DNA from: Streptomyces canus
GTDB taxonomy: Bacteria; Actinomycetota; Actinomycetes; Streptomycetales; Streptomycetaceae
Length of the DNA: 64,000 bases
Direction: 5' to 3'
NCBI RefSeq assembly: GCF_030816965.1
Contig: NZ_JAUSYQ010000002.1
Location: 1,364,001-1,428,000, forward strand
Position numbers and translations under genes: made by a program. The notes under the pieces are model-generated. The model worked only from the letters and a program-made list of their open reading frames with translations, had not been told where the DNA came from and made no database searches. Every line of letters begins with the position of its first letter. Position 1 is the stretch's first letter. This document shows positions 17,828-26,881 of this stretch, one piece after another.

Positions 17828-18915
17828 CACGCGTCGCCTTCCTGCCCGGCGACCACCGCGAGGATCTCCTCGTCGCCGACGATGCCGATCAGCTTGCCGT
17901 TCTCGACGACCTTGACGGGCCTGTCGGCCGCGAGCACCGCCCGGGTGGCCTCCTTCACCACGACGTCGGGACCCAACTCGGGTCCGTCCAGGGGGTCTTC
18001 GGGTGTCGCCGGGCGCATGATCCAGCGCAGGGTCAGCACATCGCCGCGGGCCACGTCCTTCACGAAGTCGCGTACGTAGTCGTCGGCGGGGGCGCCCACG
18101 AGTTCGTCGCCGGTGCCGCACTGGACCGTCTTGCCGTCGCGCATGATGAGGATCCGGTCGCCGAGCTTCAGCGCCTCGGAGAGGTCGTGGGTGATGAACA
18201 CCATCGTCTTGCCGACCTCGTGGTGCAGCCGGATGACCTCGCTCTGCATGTCACGGCGGATCAGCGGGTCGAGCGCCGAGAACGGCTCGTCGAAGAGGAG
18301 GACGTCCGGATCCCCGGCCAACGCCCGTGCCAGGCCCACGCGTTGCTGCATACCGCCGGAGAGCTGGTCGGGATAGGAGTTCTCGTACCCCGACAGGCCC
18401 ACGAGTTCGACCACCTCCAGCGCCCGCCTGGTGCGCTCGGCCCGGCCCATGCCGCGGATCTCAAGGCCGAACGCCACGTTGTCGACGACGCGGCGGTGGG
18501 GCAGCAGACCGAAGTGCTGGAAGACCATGGAGAACTTGCTGCGCCGCAGTTCACGCAGCCGCCGCTCGTCGGCGTCCCGGATGTCCTCGCCCTCGAAGAC
18601 GATCTCACCGGCGGTGGGCTCGATCAGCCGGGTCAGACAGCGCACCAGGGTGGACTTGCCGGAGCCGGACAGTCCCATGACGACGAAGACCTCGCCGGGC
18701 GCGACGTCGAAGTGCACGTCGCGCACGGCGGCGGTGCAGCCCGTGCGGTCCATGAGCTCGCGGCGGCTGAGCCCGCACAGCTCCTCGGAGCCCGGTACCT
18801 GGTCCGCCTTCGGCCCGAACACCTTCCACAGCCCGCGCACGGATATGACCGGTGTCGGGGCCGCGTCCTCGGTGGTGCCGCGCCTCGGCGGCACCTCGGT
18901 CTTGGTGGGGGTCAT
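17827..18915 (-). CDS. proV: Glycine betaine/choline ABC importer ATPase
   Basis: 362 residues. Walker [10 protein letters not shown], signature [15 protein letters not shown], Walker [13 protein letters not shown] and switch His in [18 protein letters not shown] are all present. An insertion before Walker A ([27 protein letters not shown]) is typical of the ProV/OpuAA subgroup, as is the C-terminal CBS-like tail ([24 protein letters not shown]). It energises uptake through ProW. The start MTPTKTEV lies 20 nt after the betB stop with GAGAAGAGG upstream. Confidence 0.94.
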   Translation of the reverse strand: MTPTKTEVPPRRGTTEDAAPTPVISVRGLWKVFGPKADQVPGSEELCGLSRRELMDRTGCTAAVRDVHFDVAPGEVFVVMGLSGSGKSTLVRCLTRLIEPTAGEIVFEGEDIRDADERRLRELRRSKFSMVFQHFGLLPHRRVVDNVAFGLEIRGMGRAERTRRALEVVELVGLSGYENSYPDQLSGGMQQRVGLARALAGDPDVLLFDEPFSALDPLIRRDMQSEVIRLHHEVGKTMVFITHDLSEALKLGDRILIMRDGKTVQCGTGDELVGAPADDYVRDFVKDVARGDVLTLRWIMRPATPEDPLDGPELGPDVVVKEATRAVLAADRPVKVVENGKLIGIVGDEEILAVVAGQEGDA

Positions 18916-18935
18916 GGTCGACCTCTTCTCGGCGT

Positions 18936-20405
18936 TCAGCCGCGGAACCAGTGCTGCGGCCGGGGTTGGATGTTCTGCCAGATGTGCTTGGGTTCGCGGT
19001 ACTCGTCGAGGCCGGTCGGTCCCAGTTCCCGGCCCACACCGGAGTGCCCGAAGCCACCCCACTCGGCCTGGGGCACATAGGGGTGGTAGTCGTTGATCCA
19101 CACGGTGCCGTGCCGCAGCCGGCGGGCGACCCGCTGGGCCTTCCCGGCGTCCTGCGTCCAGACGGCACCGGCGAGTCCGTACTCCGTGTCGTTGGCGATG
19201 CGTACGGCGTCGTCCTCATCGCGGAAGCGTTCCACGGTGAGCACCGGCCCGAAGGACTCCTCGTGCACCACCCGCATGTCCTGCTGGCACTCGTCGAGCA
19301 CGGTGGGCGGGTAGTAGTGGCCGTTCGCGAGGGCGGGGTCGTCGGGGCGCTCGCCGCCGCAGCGCAGGACGGCACCTTCGGCGAGCCCGGCGGCGACGTA
19401 CGCCTCGACCTTCTCCAGGTGCTGCGCCGAGATCAGCGCCCCGGTCTCGGCCTCGGGGTCGAAGGGCCCGCCTAGGCGGATCTGCCGGGCCCGTCGGACC
19501 ACCTCGTCGACGAAACGGTCGTGCAGCGAGTCCTCGACGATCAGCCGGGCCCCGGCCGAGCAGACCTGTCCCGAATGCAGGAAGACGGCCGTGAGCGCGA
19601 AGTCCAGGGCCGTCTCGAAGTCGGCGTCGGCGAAGACGACGTTGGGGTTCTTGCCGCCGAGTTCCAGCGCGACCTTCTTCACGCTCGCGGCGGCCGTGGC
19701 CATGATCCGTTTACCGGTCTCCACGCCCCCGGTGAAGGAGACCATGTCGACACGGGGATCTTCGGAGAGCGGCGCTCCCACCTCGGGCCCGGTACCGAGG
19801 ACGAGGTTGGCCGCACCGGCGGGCAGTCCGGCCTCCTCCAGCGCCTTCATCAGCAGGATCGCGGTGGAAGGGGTGAGCTCACTGGGCTTGAGGACGATCG
19901 TGTTACCAGCGAGAAGGGCCGGAGCGACTTTCCAACTCACTTGCAGAAGTGGGTAGTTCCACGGTGTGATCAGACCGCACACACCGATCGGCTCGTAGAC
20001 CACGCGGCTGACGGCGTCGTCCCGTCCGGTGTCGATCACGCGGCCGGCGTCGGTTCCGCCCAGCCCGCCGTAGTAGCGAAGACAGGAGACGACGTCGGCG
20101 ATGTCGTACTCGCTCTCCACCAGCCGCTTGCCGGTGTCCAGCGATTCGGCGCGGGCGAACTCCTTGGCGTCACGCTCGAGCAGGTCGGCGGTGCGCAGCA
20201 GCAGGGCACCCCGCTCACGCTCGGGGGTGCGCGGCCAGGGCCCTTCGTCGAAGGCCCGGCGGGCGGCGGCGACGGCCGCCTCGGTGTCGGGGCGGGTCCC
20301 TTCGGACACGGTCGCGGAAAGCGTGCCGTCGGCGGGACATCGGATCTCCCGACGGCCTCCGGCCACCGGCTCCCGCCACTTCCCGTCCACATACAGGTCT
20401 GCCAC
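18936..20405 (-). CDS. betB: Betaine aldehyde dehydrogenase
   Basis: 489 residues. NAD(P)-dependent oxidation of betaine aldehyde to glycine betaine in the cytoplasm. Aldehyde dehydrogenase landmarks: Rossmann/catalytic stretch [14 protein letters not shown], general base in [11 protein letters not shown], nucleophile Cys in [12 protein letters not shown], and [10 protein letters not shown] near the C-terminus. The GTG start at 20405 ([10 protein letters not shown]) follows GAAGGG by about 8 nt and gives the family's normal length; earlier in-frame starts would overlap the operator. It heads an operon with proVWX, pairing import with oxidation. Aldehyde specificity is inferred from context. 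Confidence 0.9.
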   Translation of the reverse strand: MADLYVDGKWREPVAGGRREIRCPADGTLSATVSEGTRPDTEAAVAAARRAFDEGPWPRTPERERGALLLRTADLLERDAKEFARAESLDTGKRLVESEYDIADVVSCLRYYGGLGGTDAGRVIDTGRDDAVSRVVYEPIGVCGLITPWNYPLLQVSWKVAPALLAGNTIVLKPSELTPSTAILLMKALEEAGLPAGAANLVLGTGPEVGAPLSEDPRVDMVSFTGGVETGKRIMATAAASVKKVALELGGKNPNVVFADADFETALDFALTAVFLHSGQVCSAGARLIVEDSLHDRFVDEVVRRARQIRLGGPFDPEAETGALISAQHLEKVEAYVAAGLAEGAVLRCGGERPDDPALANGHYYPPTVLDECQQDMRVVHEESFGPVLTVERFRDEDDAVRIANDTEYGLAGAVWTQDAGKAQRVARRLRHGTVWINDYHPYVPQAEWGGFGHSGVGRELGPTGLDEYREPKHIWQNIQPRPQHWFRG

Positions 20406-20430
20406 CTCGGGAGCCCTTCGAGCGATTCTC

Positions 20431-20447
20431 GTTGCGCATCGCGCACC
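20431..20447. promoter_or_regulatory. Betaine-regulon palindrome (betB-proVWX promoter)
   Basis: GTTGCGCATCGCGCACC, two mismatches from GTTGC-N5-ACGCAAC, 25 nt upstream of the betB GTG and thus in promoter range. Confidence 0.55.
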
Positions 20448-20601
20448 GCATTGCTTGTGGTGGAACACTCTGGAGAATGCATGAACCCACGTCAAGGGGT
20501 TGGGGGATGACGGTTTCGACAATCGGGCGGCCGCGCGGGGAACCTGGTCGCGGGCCGATGAGGCGGGTTTCCGATGCAAGCGGCCCCGTGAAAAAACTGC
20601 G

Positions 20602-22272
20602 TTACCCCGCCTGCGTCCGGGTGTCCCGGTACCGGTAGTACGCGGCCTTGGAGGGCGCGAGCGGCTCCTTGCCGAGGATGAGGTCGGCCGCCTTCTCCGC
20701 GATCATCATCACCGGCGCGTAGATGTTTCCGTTGGTGACATAAGGCATCACCGACGCGTCGACGACACGCAGCCCCTCGACTCCGTGCACGCGCATGCTG
20801 GCAGGGTCCACGACGGCCATCTCGTCGGTGCCCATCTTGCAGGTGCAGGAGGGGTGCAGGGCCGTCTCGCCGTCCTTGGCGACCCAGGCGAGGATCTCCT
20901 CGTCGGTCTCGACGGACGGTCCGGGCGAGATCTCCCCGCCGTTGTAGGGGGCGAGAGCGGGCTGGTTGAGCAGCCTGCGCGCGACACGGATCGCCTCGAC
21001 CCACTCGCGGCGGTCCTGCTCGGTGGACAGATAGTTGAAGCGCAGCGCCGGGTGTTCGTCCGGGTTCCTGCTCCTGATCTTCACCGAGCCGAGGGCGTCG
21101 GAGTACATGGGCCCCACGTGCACCTGGTAACCGTGCCCGCCGGCGGGCACGGAGCCGTCGTAGCGGACCGCGATGGGCAGGAAGTGGAACATCAGGTTGG
21201 GGTAGTCCACGTCCTCGTTGCTGCGGGCGAAGCCACCGGCCTCGAAGTGGTTGGTCGCGGCGGGGCCCTTGCGGAAGAGCCACTGCAGGCCGATGAAGGG
21301 GGCGCGCCATTTCGCGAGGTACGGCTGCATGGAGACGGGCTGCTTGCAGGCGTACTGGATGTACACCTCCAGGTGGTCCTGCATGTTCTCGCCGACACCC
21401 GGCAGGTCGTGGACGACGTCGATGCCGAGCGCGCTCAGTTCCCCGGCGTTGCCCACGCCGGACAGCTGGAGCAGCTGCGGGGAGTTGATCGCGCCACCGC
21501 AGAGGATGACCTCCTTGGCGCGCACCTGCTGCGGCGCGCCCTTGCCGCGCCGGTACTCGACGCCGACCGCCCGCTTGCCCTCGAACAGGACGCGGGTGAC
21601 GAGGGCGCGGGTCGTGACCGTGAGGTTGGGGCGTTTGCGGGCGGGCTTCAGATACGCCTTCGAGGCCGACAGGCGGCGCCCGCGGTGGACGTTGCGGTCG
21701 AACTTGGCGAAGCCCTCCTGCCGGTAGCCGTTGACGTCGTCCGTGGGCGCGTATCCGGCCTCCTCGGTGGCCTTCTGGAAGGCGGTGAAGAGCGGATTGG
21801 TGGCCGGGCCGCGTTCCAGGACGAGCGGGCCGTCGTGGCCGCGGAACTCGTCGTCGGGGTCGGCCGCGAGACAGTTCTCCATGCGCTTGAAGTACGGCAG
21901 ACAGTGCGCGTAGTCCCAGGCCTCCATGCCGGGATCGGCGGCCCAGCGCTCGTAGTCCATGGGGTTCCCGCGCTGGAAGATCATGCCGTTGATGCTGCTG
22001 GAGCCGCCCAGCACCTTGCCGCGGGCATGGTAGACGCGCCGGCCGCCCATGTGCGGCTCGGGTTCGGACTCGTACTTCCAGTCGTAGAAGCGGCTGCCGA
22101 TCGGGTAGGTCAGCGCCGCGGGCATGTGGATGAAAACGTCCCACGGGTAGTCGGGCCGGCCGGCCTCCAGGACCAGCACCCGGTTGCCCGGGTCGGCGGA
22201 GAGCCGGTTGGCCAGTGCGCTGCCGGCCGATCCACCGCCGACGATGACGAAGTCGTACTGCTGAGGAGCCAT
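20602..22272 (-). CDS. betA: Choline dehydrogenase (GMC flavoprotein)
   Basis: 556 residues, the same length as Escherichia coli BetA. Oxidises choline to betaine aldehyde using FAD. Seen: N-terminal dinucleotide site [22 protein letters not shown] signatures ([20 protein letters not shown] near 75-95; [15 protein letters not shown]) and the C-terminal block [23 protein letters not shown] with the catalytic His/Asn region. The start MAPQQYDF at 22272 places the FAD site at residue 10 as usual and leaves the palindrome at 22341-22357 upstream; a longer in-frame reading would swallow it. Confidence 0.93.
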   Translation of the reverse strand: MAPQQYDFVIVGGGSAGSALANRLSADPGNRVLVLEAGRPDYPWDVFIHMPAALTYPIGSRFYDWKYESEPEPHMGGRRVYHARGKVLGGSSSINGMIFQRGNPMDYERWAADPGMEAWDYAHCLPYFKRMENCLAADPDDEFRGHDGPLVLERGPATNPLFTAFQKATEEAGYAPTDDVNGYRQEGFAKFDRNVHRGRRLSASKAYLKPARKRPNLTVTTRALVTRVLFEGKRAVGVEYRRGKGAPQQVRAKEVILCGGAINSPQLLQLSGVGNAGELSALGIDVVHDLPGVGENMQDHLEVYIQYACKQPVSMQPYLAKWRAPFIGLQWLFRKGPAATNHFEAGGFARSNEDVDYPNLMFHFLPIAVRYDGSVPAGGHGYQVHVGPMYSDALGSVKIRSRNPDEHPALRFNYLSTEQDRREWVEAIRVARRLLNQPALAPYNGGEISPGPSVETDEEILAWVAKDGETALHPSCTCKMGTDEMAVVDPASMRVHGVEGLRVVDASVMPYVTNGNIYAPVMMIAEKAADLILGKEPLAPSKAAYYRYRDTRTQAG

Positions 22273-22340
22273 GGTGCCTCGTCTCGCTCGCGCCGTAGAT
22301 ACGCGCGGCATGGTAGTACGGGTAGCGTCATACGCACCAG

Positions 22341-22357
22341 GTTGCGTGCCACGCAAC
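22341..22357. promoter_or_regulatory. Betaine-regulon palindrome (betA promoter), best copy
   Basis: GTTGCGTGCCACGCAAC: perfect 7-bp arms GTTGCGT/ACGCAAC with a 3-nt centre. It ends 68 nt upstream of the betA ATG. This is the cleanest copy of the repeated element and defines its consensus. Confidence 0.75.
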
Positions 22358-22464
22358 TTCCACGACACATAGGGGGCGTCGGCCAGGCCGGCGGCCGCAT
22401 CGTTCGGGGACGAGGTGTCCGGTATCTCGCTCACGCCGTCCTTCGCTCACGCCGCCCTTCGCCC

Positions 22465-22970
22465 AGCTCGCCCTCGCCGACCCGGCCAAGCCGGCGGTCG
22501 AACCCGCCCGCGCCCCCTGGACCGTGACGAGAGGTGTCGCCATGGCAAGCGACACCGTCTGGGCCGCGCTCGACCGGCTCAAGGCCTCCGAGGGCGAGAC
22601 GCTGCTGATCCATGCCGCTTCGCGGTCGAGCCGGCCCTCGCCCCCGGCGCGGGGATGATCGGGACTGCCAGTGAGCGCGAACTCGGCGCCGTACCGGTGA
22701 TCCACGGGGCGGGACCGGCCGAACGGGTGCGGGCCGTTGCCCCGGACCGGGTCGACGCGGCGCTCGACATCTGCGGCCGCGGCGAGATCCCGGACTCGAT
22801 CGAGCTCGCGGGAGGTCCGGAGCGGGTCCTGACCATCGCGGCGTCCGACGGCGCGGGCACCGGCATCCAGATCGACACCGGCAGCCCGCTGGGCACCCAC
22901 GTCCTTCGCGAACTCCTGGCCCTCATCGAGCAGGGACGCCTCCGCGTCCCCGTCACGAAAACCACCGCCT
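22465..22970 (+). pseudogene. Broken quinone oxidoreductase/MDR-type dehydrogenase gene
   Basis: Two pieces of one family lie in different frames. Frame 3 around 22542 encodes ASDTVWAALDRLKASEG then ETLLIHAA, the segment that normally leads into the GGVGTAAVQLA nucleotide-binding loop. Frame 2 from about 22655 resumes with MIGTASERELGAVPV and continues to RELLALIEQGRLRVPV. The NAD(P) loop and flanking residues are missing, and the frame changes, so this is a deletion plus frameshift. The N- and C-terminal ends are also absent. Confidence 0.65.
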
Positions 22971-22989
22971 CACCAGACGGGCGCACCGC

Positions 22990-23421
22990 TCACTCGTCGT
23001 CCGGGAACTCGCCCGCGAACGCGCCCGCCATCCGCAGCCAGGGCTCCGCCTCGTCCTGGCGTCCCTGACGCTGCAGGGTGCGCCCCAGCATCAGGTGGGC
23101 GTAGTGCTCCACCGGATCGCGTTCGACGATCAGGCGCAACTGCTCCTCGGCGCGCTTCAGTTGTGCGGAGTGGTAGTAGGCGCGGGCCAGCAACAGCCGG
23201 GGACCGGTCTGTTCCGGCGCCTCCTCGACGACGACGGCGAGGAGCTTCGCGGCACCGCTGTAGTCCCGCGCCTCGAACAGCAGCCCAGCACGCTCCCAGC
23301 GCTCGACGGTGGTCTCCTCGTGCGGCACGCCGACGCCGTTGTCGAAGAGGTGCAGCGCGCTGGCCCAGCGGTCGGGCGCCACCCCGTCGGTGGCCGCGTA
23401 GGCGTTGATGTTGTCGGTCAT
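22990..23421 (-). CDS. Small tetratricopeptide-repeat protein
   Basis: 143 residues. Helical repeats with TPR spacing: RAGLLFEARDYSGAAKLLAVVVEEAP, RLLLARAYYHSAQLKRAEEQLRLIV and AHLMLGRTLQRQGRQDEAEPWLRMA (roughly residues 40-135; key residues G/A-Y-A-P pattern). No signal peptide or membrane segment. TPR proteins are protein-binding adaptors; no partner is evident. The start MTDNINAY has GGAAGGA 5 nt upstream, better than an upstream in-frame ATG. It sits alone between a pseudogene and the flavin monooxygenase gene. Confidence 0.75.
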   Translation of the reverse strand: MTDNINAYAATDGVAPDRWASALHLFDNGVGVPHEETTVERWERAGLLFEARDYSGAAKLLAVVVEEAPEQTGPRLLLARAYYHSAQLKRAEEQLRLIVERDPVEHYAHLMLGRTLQRQGRQDEAEPWLRMAGAFAGEFPDDE

Positions 23422-23574
23422 GATTCCTTCCTCTCCCGGACGCGTCCTCACGCGGACCGGAGTGCGGCCGGCTGTGGTGCGAACGGCCGATGGTCTCGAC
23501 GGGTTCGGTGAGCTCGGCCAAGCCCGGCGCCGATGCGGGCGGCGAGACCGTCGGCCAGATCCTTTCGTACGGAC

Positions 23575-24681
23575 TCAGTCCGTGTGCTCGGCGGTCTGCG
23601 TGCTCTCGGCGTCGCGGGCGGCGAGCAGGGAGGCGTGGGTGGGGGCGTCGGGCACTCCGGCCGGCCGCACCGCCGCGAACTCCTTGCGCAGCACCGGTAC
23701 GACCTCCTCGCCGAGCAGGTCGATCTGCTCCAGTGCCGTCTTCAGCGGGATGCCGCCGCCGTCCACCACGAACAGCTGGCGCTGGTAGTCACCGGCGTAC
23801 TCGCGGAAGGAGAGCGTCTTCTCGATGACCTGCTCGGGAGTGCCGACGGTCAGCGGGGTCTGCTCCATGTACTCCTCCATCGAGACGCCGCCGCCCATCA
23901 CCGGCGAGTGGTCGAAGAGCGGGCGGAACTCGCGTATGGCGTCCTGGGAGTTGCGCCGCATGTAGACCTGGCCGCCGAGACCGACGACGGCCTGCTCGGG
24001 CGTGCCGTGGCCGTAGTGCGCGTACCGCTGCCGGTAGAGGTCGATCAGCTTCCCGGTGTGCTCCTTCGGCCAGAAGATGTTGTTGTGGAAGAAGCCGTCG
24101 CCGTAGTACGCGGCCTGCTCGGCTATCTCCGGGGACCGGATGGAGCCGTGCCAGACGAAAGGCGGGACCCCGTCCAGCGGCCGCGGCGTGGAGGTGAAGC
24201 CCTGCAACGGCGTGCGGAACTTCCCCTCCCAGTCGACGACGTCCTCGCGCCACAGCCTGCGCAGCAACGCGTAGTTCTCGACGGCCAGGCCGATGCCGTC
24301 GCGGATGTCCTTGCCGAACCACGGATAGACCGGGCCGGTGTTGCCGCGGCCCATCATCAGGTCGACGCGCCCGTCGGCCAGGTGCTGGAGCATCGCGTAG
24401 TCCTCGGCGATCTTCACCGGGTCGTTGGTGGTGATCAGCGTGGTGGACGTCGACAGGATGATCCGCTCGGTGCGCGCGGCGATGTAGCCGAGCAGGGTCG
24501 TCGGCGACGAGGGGACGAACGGCCGGTTGTGGTGCTCACCGGTCGCGAACACGTCGAGTCCGACCTCCTCGGCCTTCCGCGCGATCGCGGTCATCGCCTT
24601 GATCCGCTCGTGCTCGGTCGGCGTACGACCTGTGTGCGGGTCGGTGGCCACGTCACCGACGGTGAAGATGCCGAACTGCAT
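23575..24681 (-). CDS. Luciferase-like FMN-dependent monooxygenase
   Basis: 368 residues of the LLM class: MQFGIFTVGD at the start, VFATGEHHNRPFVPSSP around residue 45, and the typical barrel segments LSTSTTLITTNDPVKIAEDYAML and DLMMGRGNTGPVYPWF. Such enzymes use FMNH2 from a separate reductase to oxidise aldehydes, alkanes, thioethers or antibiotics; the substrate is not readable. The start is set by AGGGTGAGGG just upstream. A perfect 14-bp palindrome lies 20 nt before the ATG. Its position inside the betaine region does not by itself tie it to that pathway. Confidence 0.85.
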   Translation of the reverse strand: MQFGIFTVGDVATDPHTGRTPTEHERIKAMTAIARKAEEVGLDVFATGEHHNRPFVPSSPTTLLGYIAARTERIILSTSTTLITTNDPVKIAEDYAMLQHLADGRVDLMMGRGNTGPVYPWFGKDIRDGIGLAVENYALLRRLWREDVVDWEGKFRTPLQGFTSTPRPLDGVPPFVWHGSIRSPEIAEQAAYYGDGFFHNNIFWPKEHTGKLIDLYRQRYAHYGHGTPEQAVVGLGGQVYMRRNSQDAIREFRPLFDHSPVMGGGVSMEEYMEQTPLTVGTPEQVIEKTLSFREYAGDYQRQLFVVDGGGIPLKTALEQIDLLGEEVVPVLRKEFAAVRPAGVPDAPTHASLLAARDAESTQTAEHTD

Positions 24682-24701
24682 CGCCCTCACCCTTCCTGGT
24701 G

Positions 24702-24715
24702 GTTGATGCATCAAC
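24702..24715. promoter_or_regulatory. Palindromic operator before the flavin monooxygenase gene
   Basis: GTTGATGCATCAAC, a perfect 14-bp palindrome 20 nt before the ATG, probably overlapping the promoter. The spacing (GTTG-N6-CAAC) differs from the 17-bp betaine element and fits a MarR-type dimer site. A related GTTG-N6-CAAC sequence lies between the pirin and AhpD-like genes. Confidence 0.55.
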
Positions 24716-24836
24716 TGCACGCTGCAACACACCCCCGCACCGGGCTATTCCGCTCCTCCGGGGTGAGGCGATCGACGATCAGGCGGCGTACGCTCTCAGG
24801 CCATACGGGAGACGGTCGTGCCCGATTCCCCTCTGC

Positions 24837-25175
24837 TCAGCCGAGCTCCTCCTCCAGCCATCCCAGGACGTCCGGCGTCACCGGGTCGGTGATGTCGGCG
24901 AACTCCCCATGGCGCTTGAGGAACTTGGCCACATACGGGCAGACCGGCACCACCCGCTTCCCCGACTCCCGCACATCGGCGAGTGCCGCCTGGACCAGCT
25001 CGGCACCCAGGCCCTGACCCGCGAAGGCGTCGTCGACCTCCGTGTGGAAGAAGACCCGCTGAGCACCGCGGTCGCGGTAGGCCGCCAGACCGGCGCGTCG
25101 GCCGTCGACCAGAATCTCGTACCGGTGACGGGCATCCACGCGCTGGACACTCCGGATGCCGGTGGACTGGTTCAT
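24837..25175 (-). CDS. GNAT-type N-acetyltransferase, YjdJ-like
   Basis: 112 residues, the small GCN5-related subgroup (DUF/N-acetylglutamate-like). Seen: FFHTEVDDAFAGQGLGAELVQAAL, where QGLGAELV matches the acetyl-CoA pyrophosphate loop, and VVPVCPYVAKFLKRH, the conserved C-P-Y-x2-K/R block of this subgroup. The ATG at 25175 has AAAGGAA at good distance; an in-frame ATG 18 nt earlier has none. It follows the pirin gene by about 20 nt, so they may be cotranscribed. Substrate unknown. Confidence 0.82.
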   Translation of the reverse strand: MNQSTGIRSVQRVDARHRYEILVDGRRAGLAAYRDRGAQRVFFHTEVDDAFAGQGLGAELVQAALADVRESGKRVVPVCPYVAKFLKRHGEFADITDPVTPDVLGWLEEELG

Positions 25176-25196
25176 CGGATTCCTTTCGGACATCGC

Positions 25197-26123
25197 TCAG
25201 CGGCGCGCGGGATTGCCGCGCGGCGTGATGACGGCATTGGGCAGGGCCGGGGCGGGCAGGCGGCTTCCGGGACAGCCGTCGACCTCTCCGAAGCGGTCGG
25301 AGCCTGCCTGCCAGTCCTCCCGCGCCTTGACGATGTCCTCGTGGGTGCGGCCGATGAAGTTCCACCACATGACGATCTCCTCCTCGAAGGGAGGCCCCCC
25401 GAGCAGGATCGTGCGCGCGGGAACGTCCGAGTCGTTCACCACCGTCACGGTGTCGGTGCCACAGGGGACGTAGCCGAGTTCGGCCGGGCGCAGCGCTGTG
25501 CCGAGCAGGCGGACGTCCCCGCTGTCGACGAGGAGGCCGTGCTCGAAGGCACTGTCCACGGCGAGCGTGACCGACGCACCCGGGTCGAGGATGATCTCGG
25601 CGCCGAGCAGGGGGGTGAAGGTCCGCACCGGGGAGGTACTGCCGGCGAGTGAGCCCAGGAAGACTTTGATCTCGGCGCCGTCGATCCGCACCGGCTCAGG
25701 CACATGGTGCTGGAAGTCGCGCGCGGTGTCGCGGTGCTCCTCGGGCAGCGCCACCCACAGCTGGACACCATGGATGACGGTGGTGTTCGGCGTGGAGACC
25801 TCCGAGTGGGCGATGCCGTACCCGCCGGTCATGAGGTTCATCTCGCCGGGCCGGACGAGCGCGTGGGTGCCCAGGGAGTCGCGGTGCTCGATCTCTCCGC
25901 TGAACAGCCAGCTCACGGTCTGCAGGCCGGTGTGCGGATGCGGGGGCACGTCCATGCCCGTCCCGGTGGCGTCGACGGGACCGTAGTGATCGGCGAAGCA
26001 CCAGGCCCCGATCAGGGTTCGCGCCCGCTGGGGCAGCGTCCGGCGCACGTGCAGCGCGCGCGGCCCGCCCAGCGGCACGTCCCGCGCCGACAGCACATCG
26101 ACTCCGCTGTCCACGGCGCTCAC
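25197..26123 (-). CDS. Pirin-family bicupin protein
   Basis: 308 residues. N-terminal cupin with metal ligands of the pirin family: PPHPHTGLQTVSW, GEIEHRDSLG and EMNLMTGGYGIAHSE (two or three His plus Glu). The C-terminal cupin shows PFEEEIVMWWNFIGRTHEDI. Pirins bind Fe or Ni; some act as quercetin 2,3-dioxygenases and others as redox-sensing partners, so the function remains open. The GTG at 26123 is preferred over 26132 because GAGAGG is then about 8 nt upstream. Divergent from an AhpD-like gene, a pairing that suggests a shared oxidative or electrophile response. Confidence 0.85.
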   Translation of the reverse strand: MSAVDSGVDVLSARDVPLGGPRALHVRRTLPQRARTLIGAWCFADHYGPVDATGTGMDVPPHPHTGLQTVSWLFSGEIEHRDSLGTHALVRPGEMNLMTGGYGIAHSEVSTPNTTVIHGVQLWVALPEEHRDTARDFQHHVPEPVRIDGAEIKVFLGSLAGSTSPVRTFTPLLGAEIILDPGASVTLAVDSAFEHGLLVDSGDVRLLGTALRPAELGYVPCGTDTVTVVNDSDVPARTILLGGPPFEEEIVMWWNFIGRTHEDIVKAREDWQAGSDRFGEVDGCPGSRLPAPALPNAVITPRGNPARR

Positions 26124-26147
26124 CGGGACCACCTCTCACACATTCTG

Positions 26148-26161
26148 GTTGCCACGTCAAC
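26148..26161. promoter_or_regulatory. Imperfect palindrome in pirin/AhpD-like divergent promoter
   Basis: GTTGCCACGTCAAC, with outer arms GTTG/CAAC 6 nt apart as in the flavin-monooxygenase promoter. It lies midway between the two divergent starts and could control both. Confidence 0.4.
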
Positions 26162-26165
26162 TATC

Positions 26166-26669
26166 ATGCCACCAGGAGCAGGCCGATGGCTACAGCGCAC
26201 ATCTGACAAGCAGAGCCCCAAGTCGTTCCGCGCCCTGGTGCAGACCTCCGAGGCGGTGAGCGCGACGGCCGCCGCGGCAGGGCTTGAACGCACCACGGTG
26301 GAGCTGATCAACATCCGCGTGTCCCGGCTGAGCCGCTGCGCCTACTGCCTCGACCTGCACACCGGGAAGGCCCTGCGCGCCGGTGAGTCGCCGCAGCGGC
26401 TGGGGGTTCTGGCGGCCTGGCAGGACACCGAGGTGTTCACTCCCGTGGAGCGTGCGGCGCTCGGGCTCGCCGAGGCGACGACCGACCCGGCGAACACGCG
26501 CGCACAGGCCTCCGCCTACGAGTCCGCCCGCGAGATTCTCAGCGAGGACCAGATCTGCGCCGCTATCTGGGTGGCGATCACCATCGGCGCGTTCAACCGC
26601 GTGTCGATCATGAGCGGGCATCCGGTGCCGACGCCTCGCCCGGCCGGGACCACACCGCAGCTTGATTGA
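26166..26669 (+). CDS. Carboxymuconolactone decarboxylase/AhpD-like protein, 5' end uncertain
   Basis: About 167 residues as drawn. The core RLSRCAYCLDLHTGKAL carries the Cys-x2-Cys-x3-His motif of AhpD-like hydroperoxide-reducing proteins, preceded by TVELINIRVS. The 5' end is odd. The best ribosome site (AGGAGC) serves an ATG at 26185, but that frame (MATAHI) stops after six codons just where the family's usual DKQSPKSFRAL segment begins in the next frame. Either the ATG at 26166 is used without a ribosome site, or a one-base change has broken the start. Peroxide or reactive electrophile defence is the likely role. Confidence 0.7.
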   Translation: MPPGAGRWLQRTSDKQSPKSFRALVQTSEAVSATAAAAGLERTTVELINIRVSRLSRCAYCLDLHTGKALRAGESPQRLGVLAAWQDTEVFTPVERAALGLAEATTDPANTRAQASAYESAREILSEDQICAAIWVAITIGAFNRVSIMSGHPVPTPRPAGTTPQLD

Positions 26670-26881
26670 CGGGTCATCGCTCGTGGAGCCGGCCGCGGGT
26701 GCGCCCAAGGCTCGGCTCGAGGGCGGTCGGCCGAGGTCGCCGCCACCGGTGGGGGCTACGCCGACCCCGTAACCCGGAACGCGATGGCCCCTTCATCCTC
26801 ACCGCCGTCCCCGTGGCCACCGCGGTGACGCTCGGACTGGCCATGTGGCCACCCGGTCAGAATCCGGCTCACCGACCGCCG
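26670..26881 (+). other. Intergenic stretch with a possible membrane-protein remnant
   Basis: No complete gene. On the plus strand from about 26748 the reading GGYADPVTRNAM then PFILTAVPVATAVTLGLAMW resembles one hydrophobic transmembrane segment with coding-like composition, without start or continuation. It may be the tail of a lost transporter next to the GABA operon. Weak evidence only. Confidence 0.25.
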
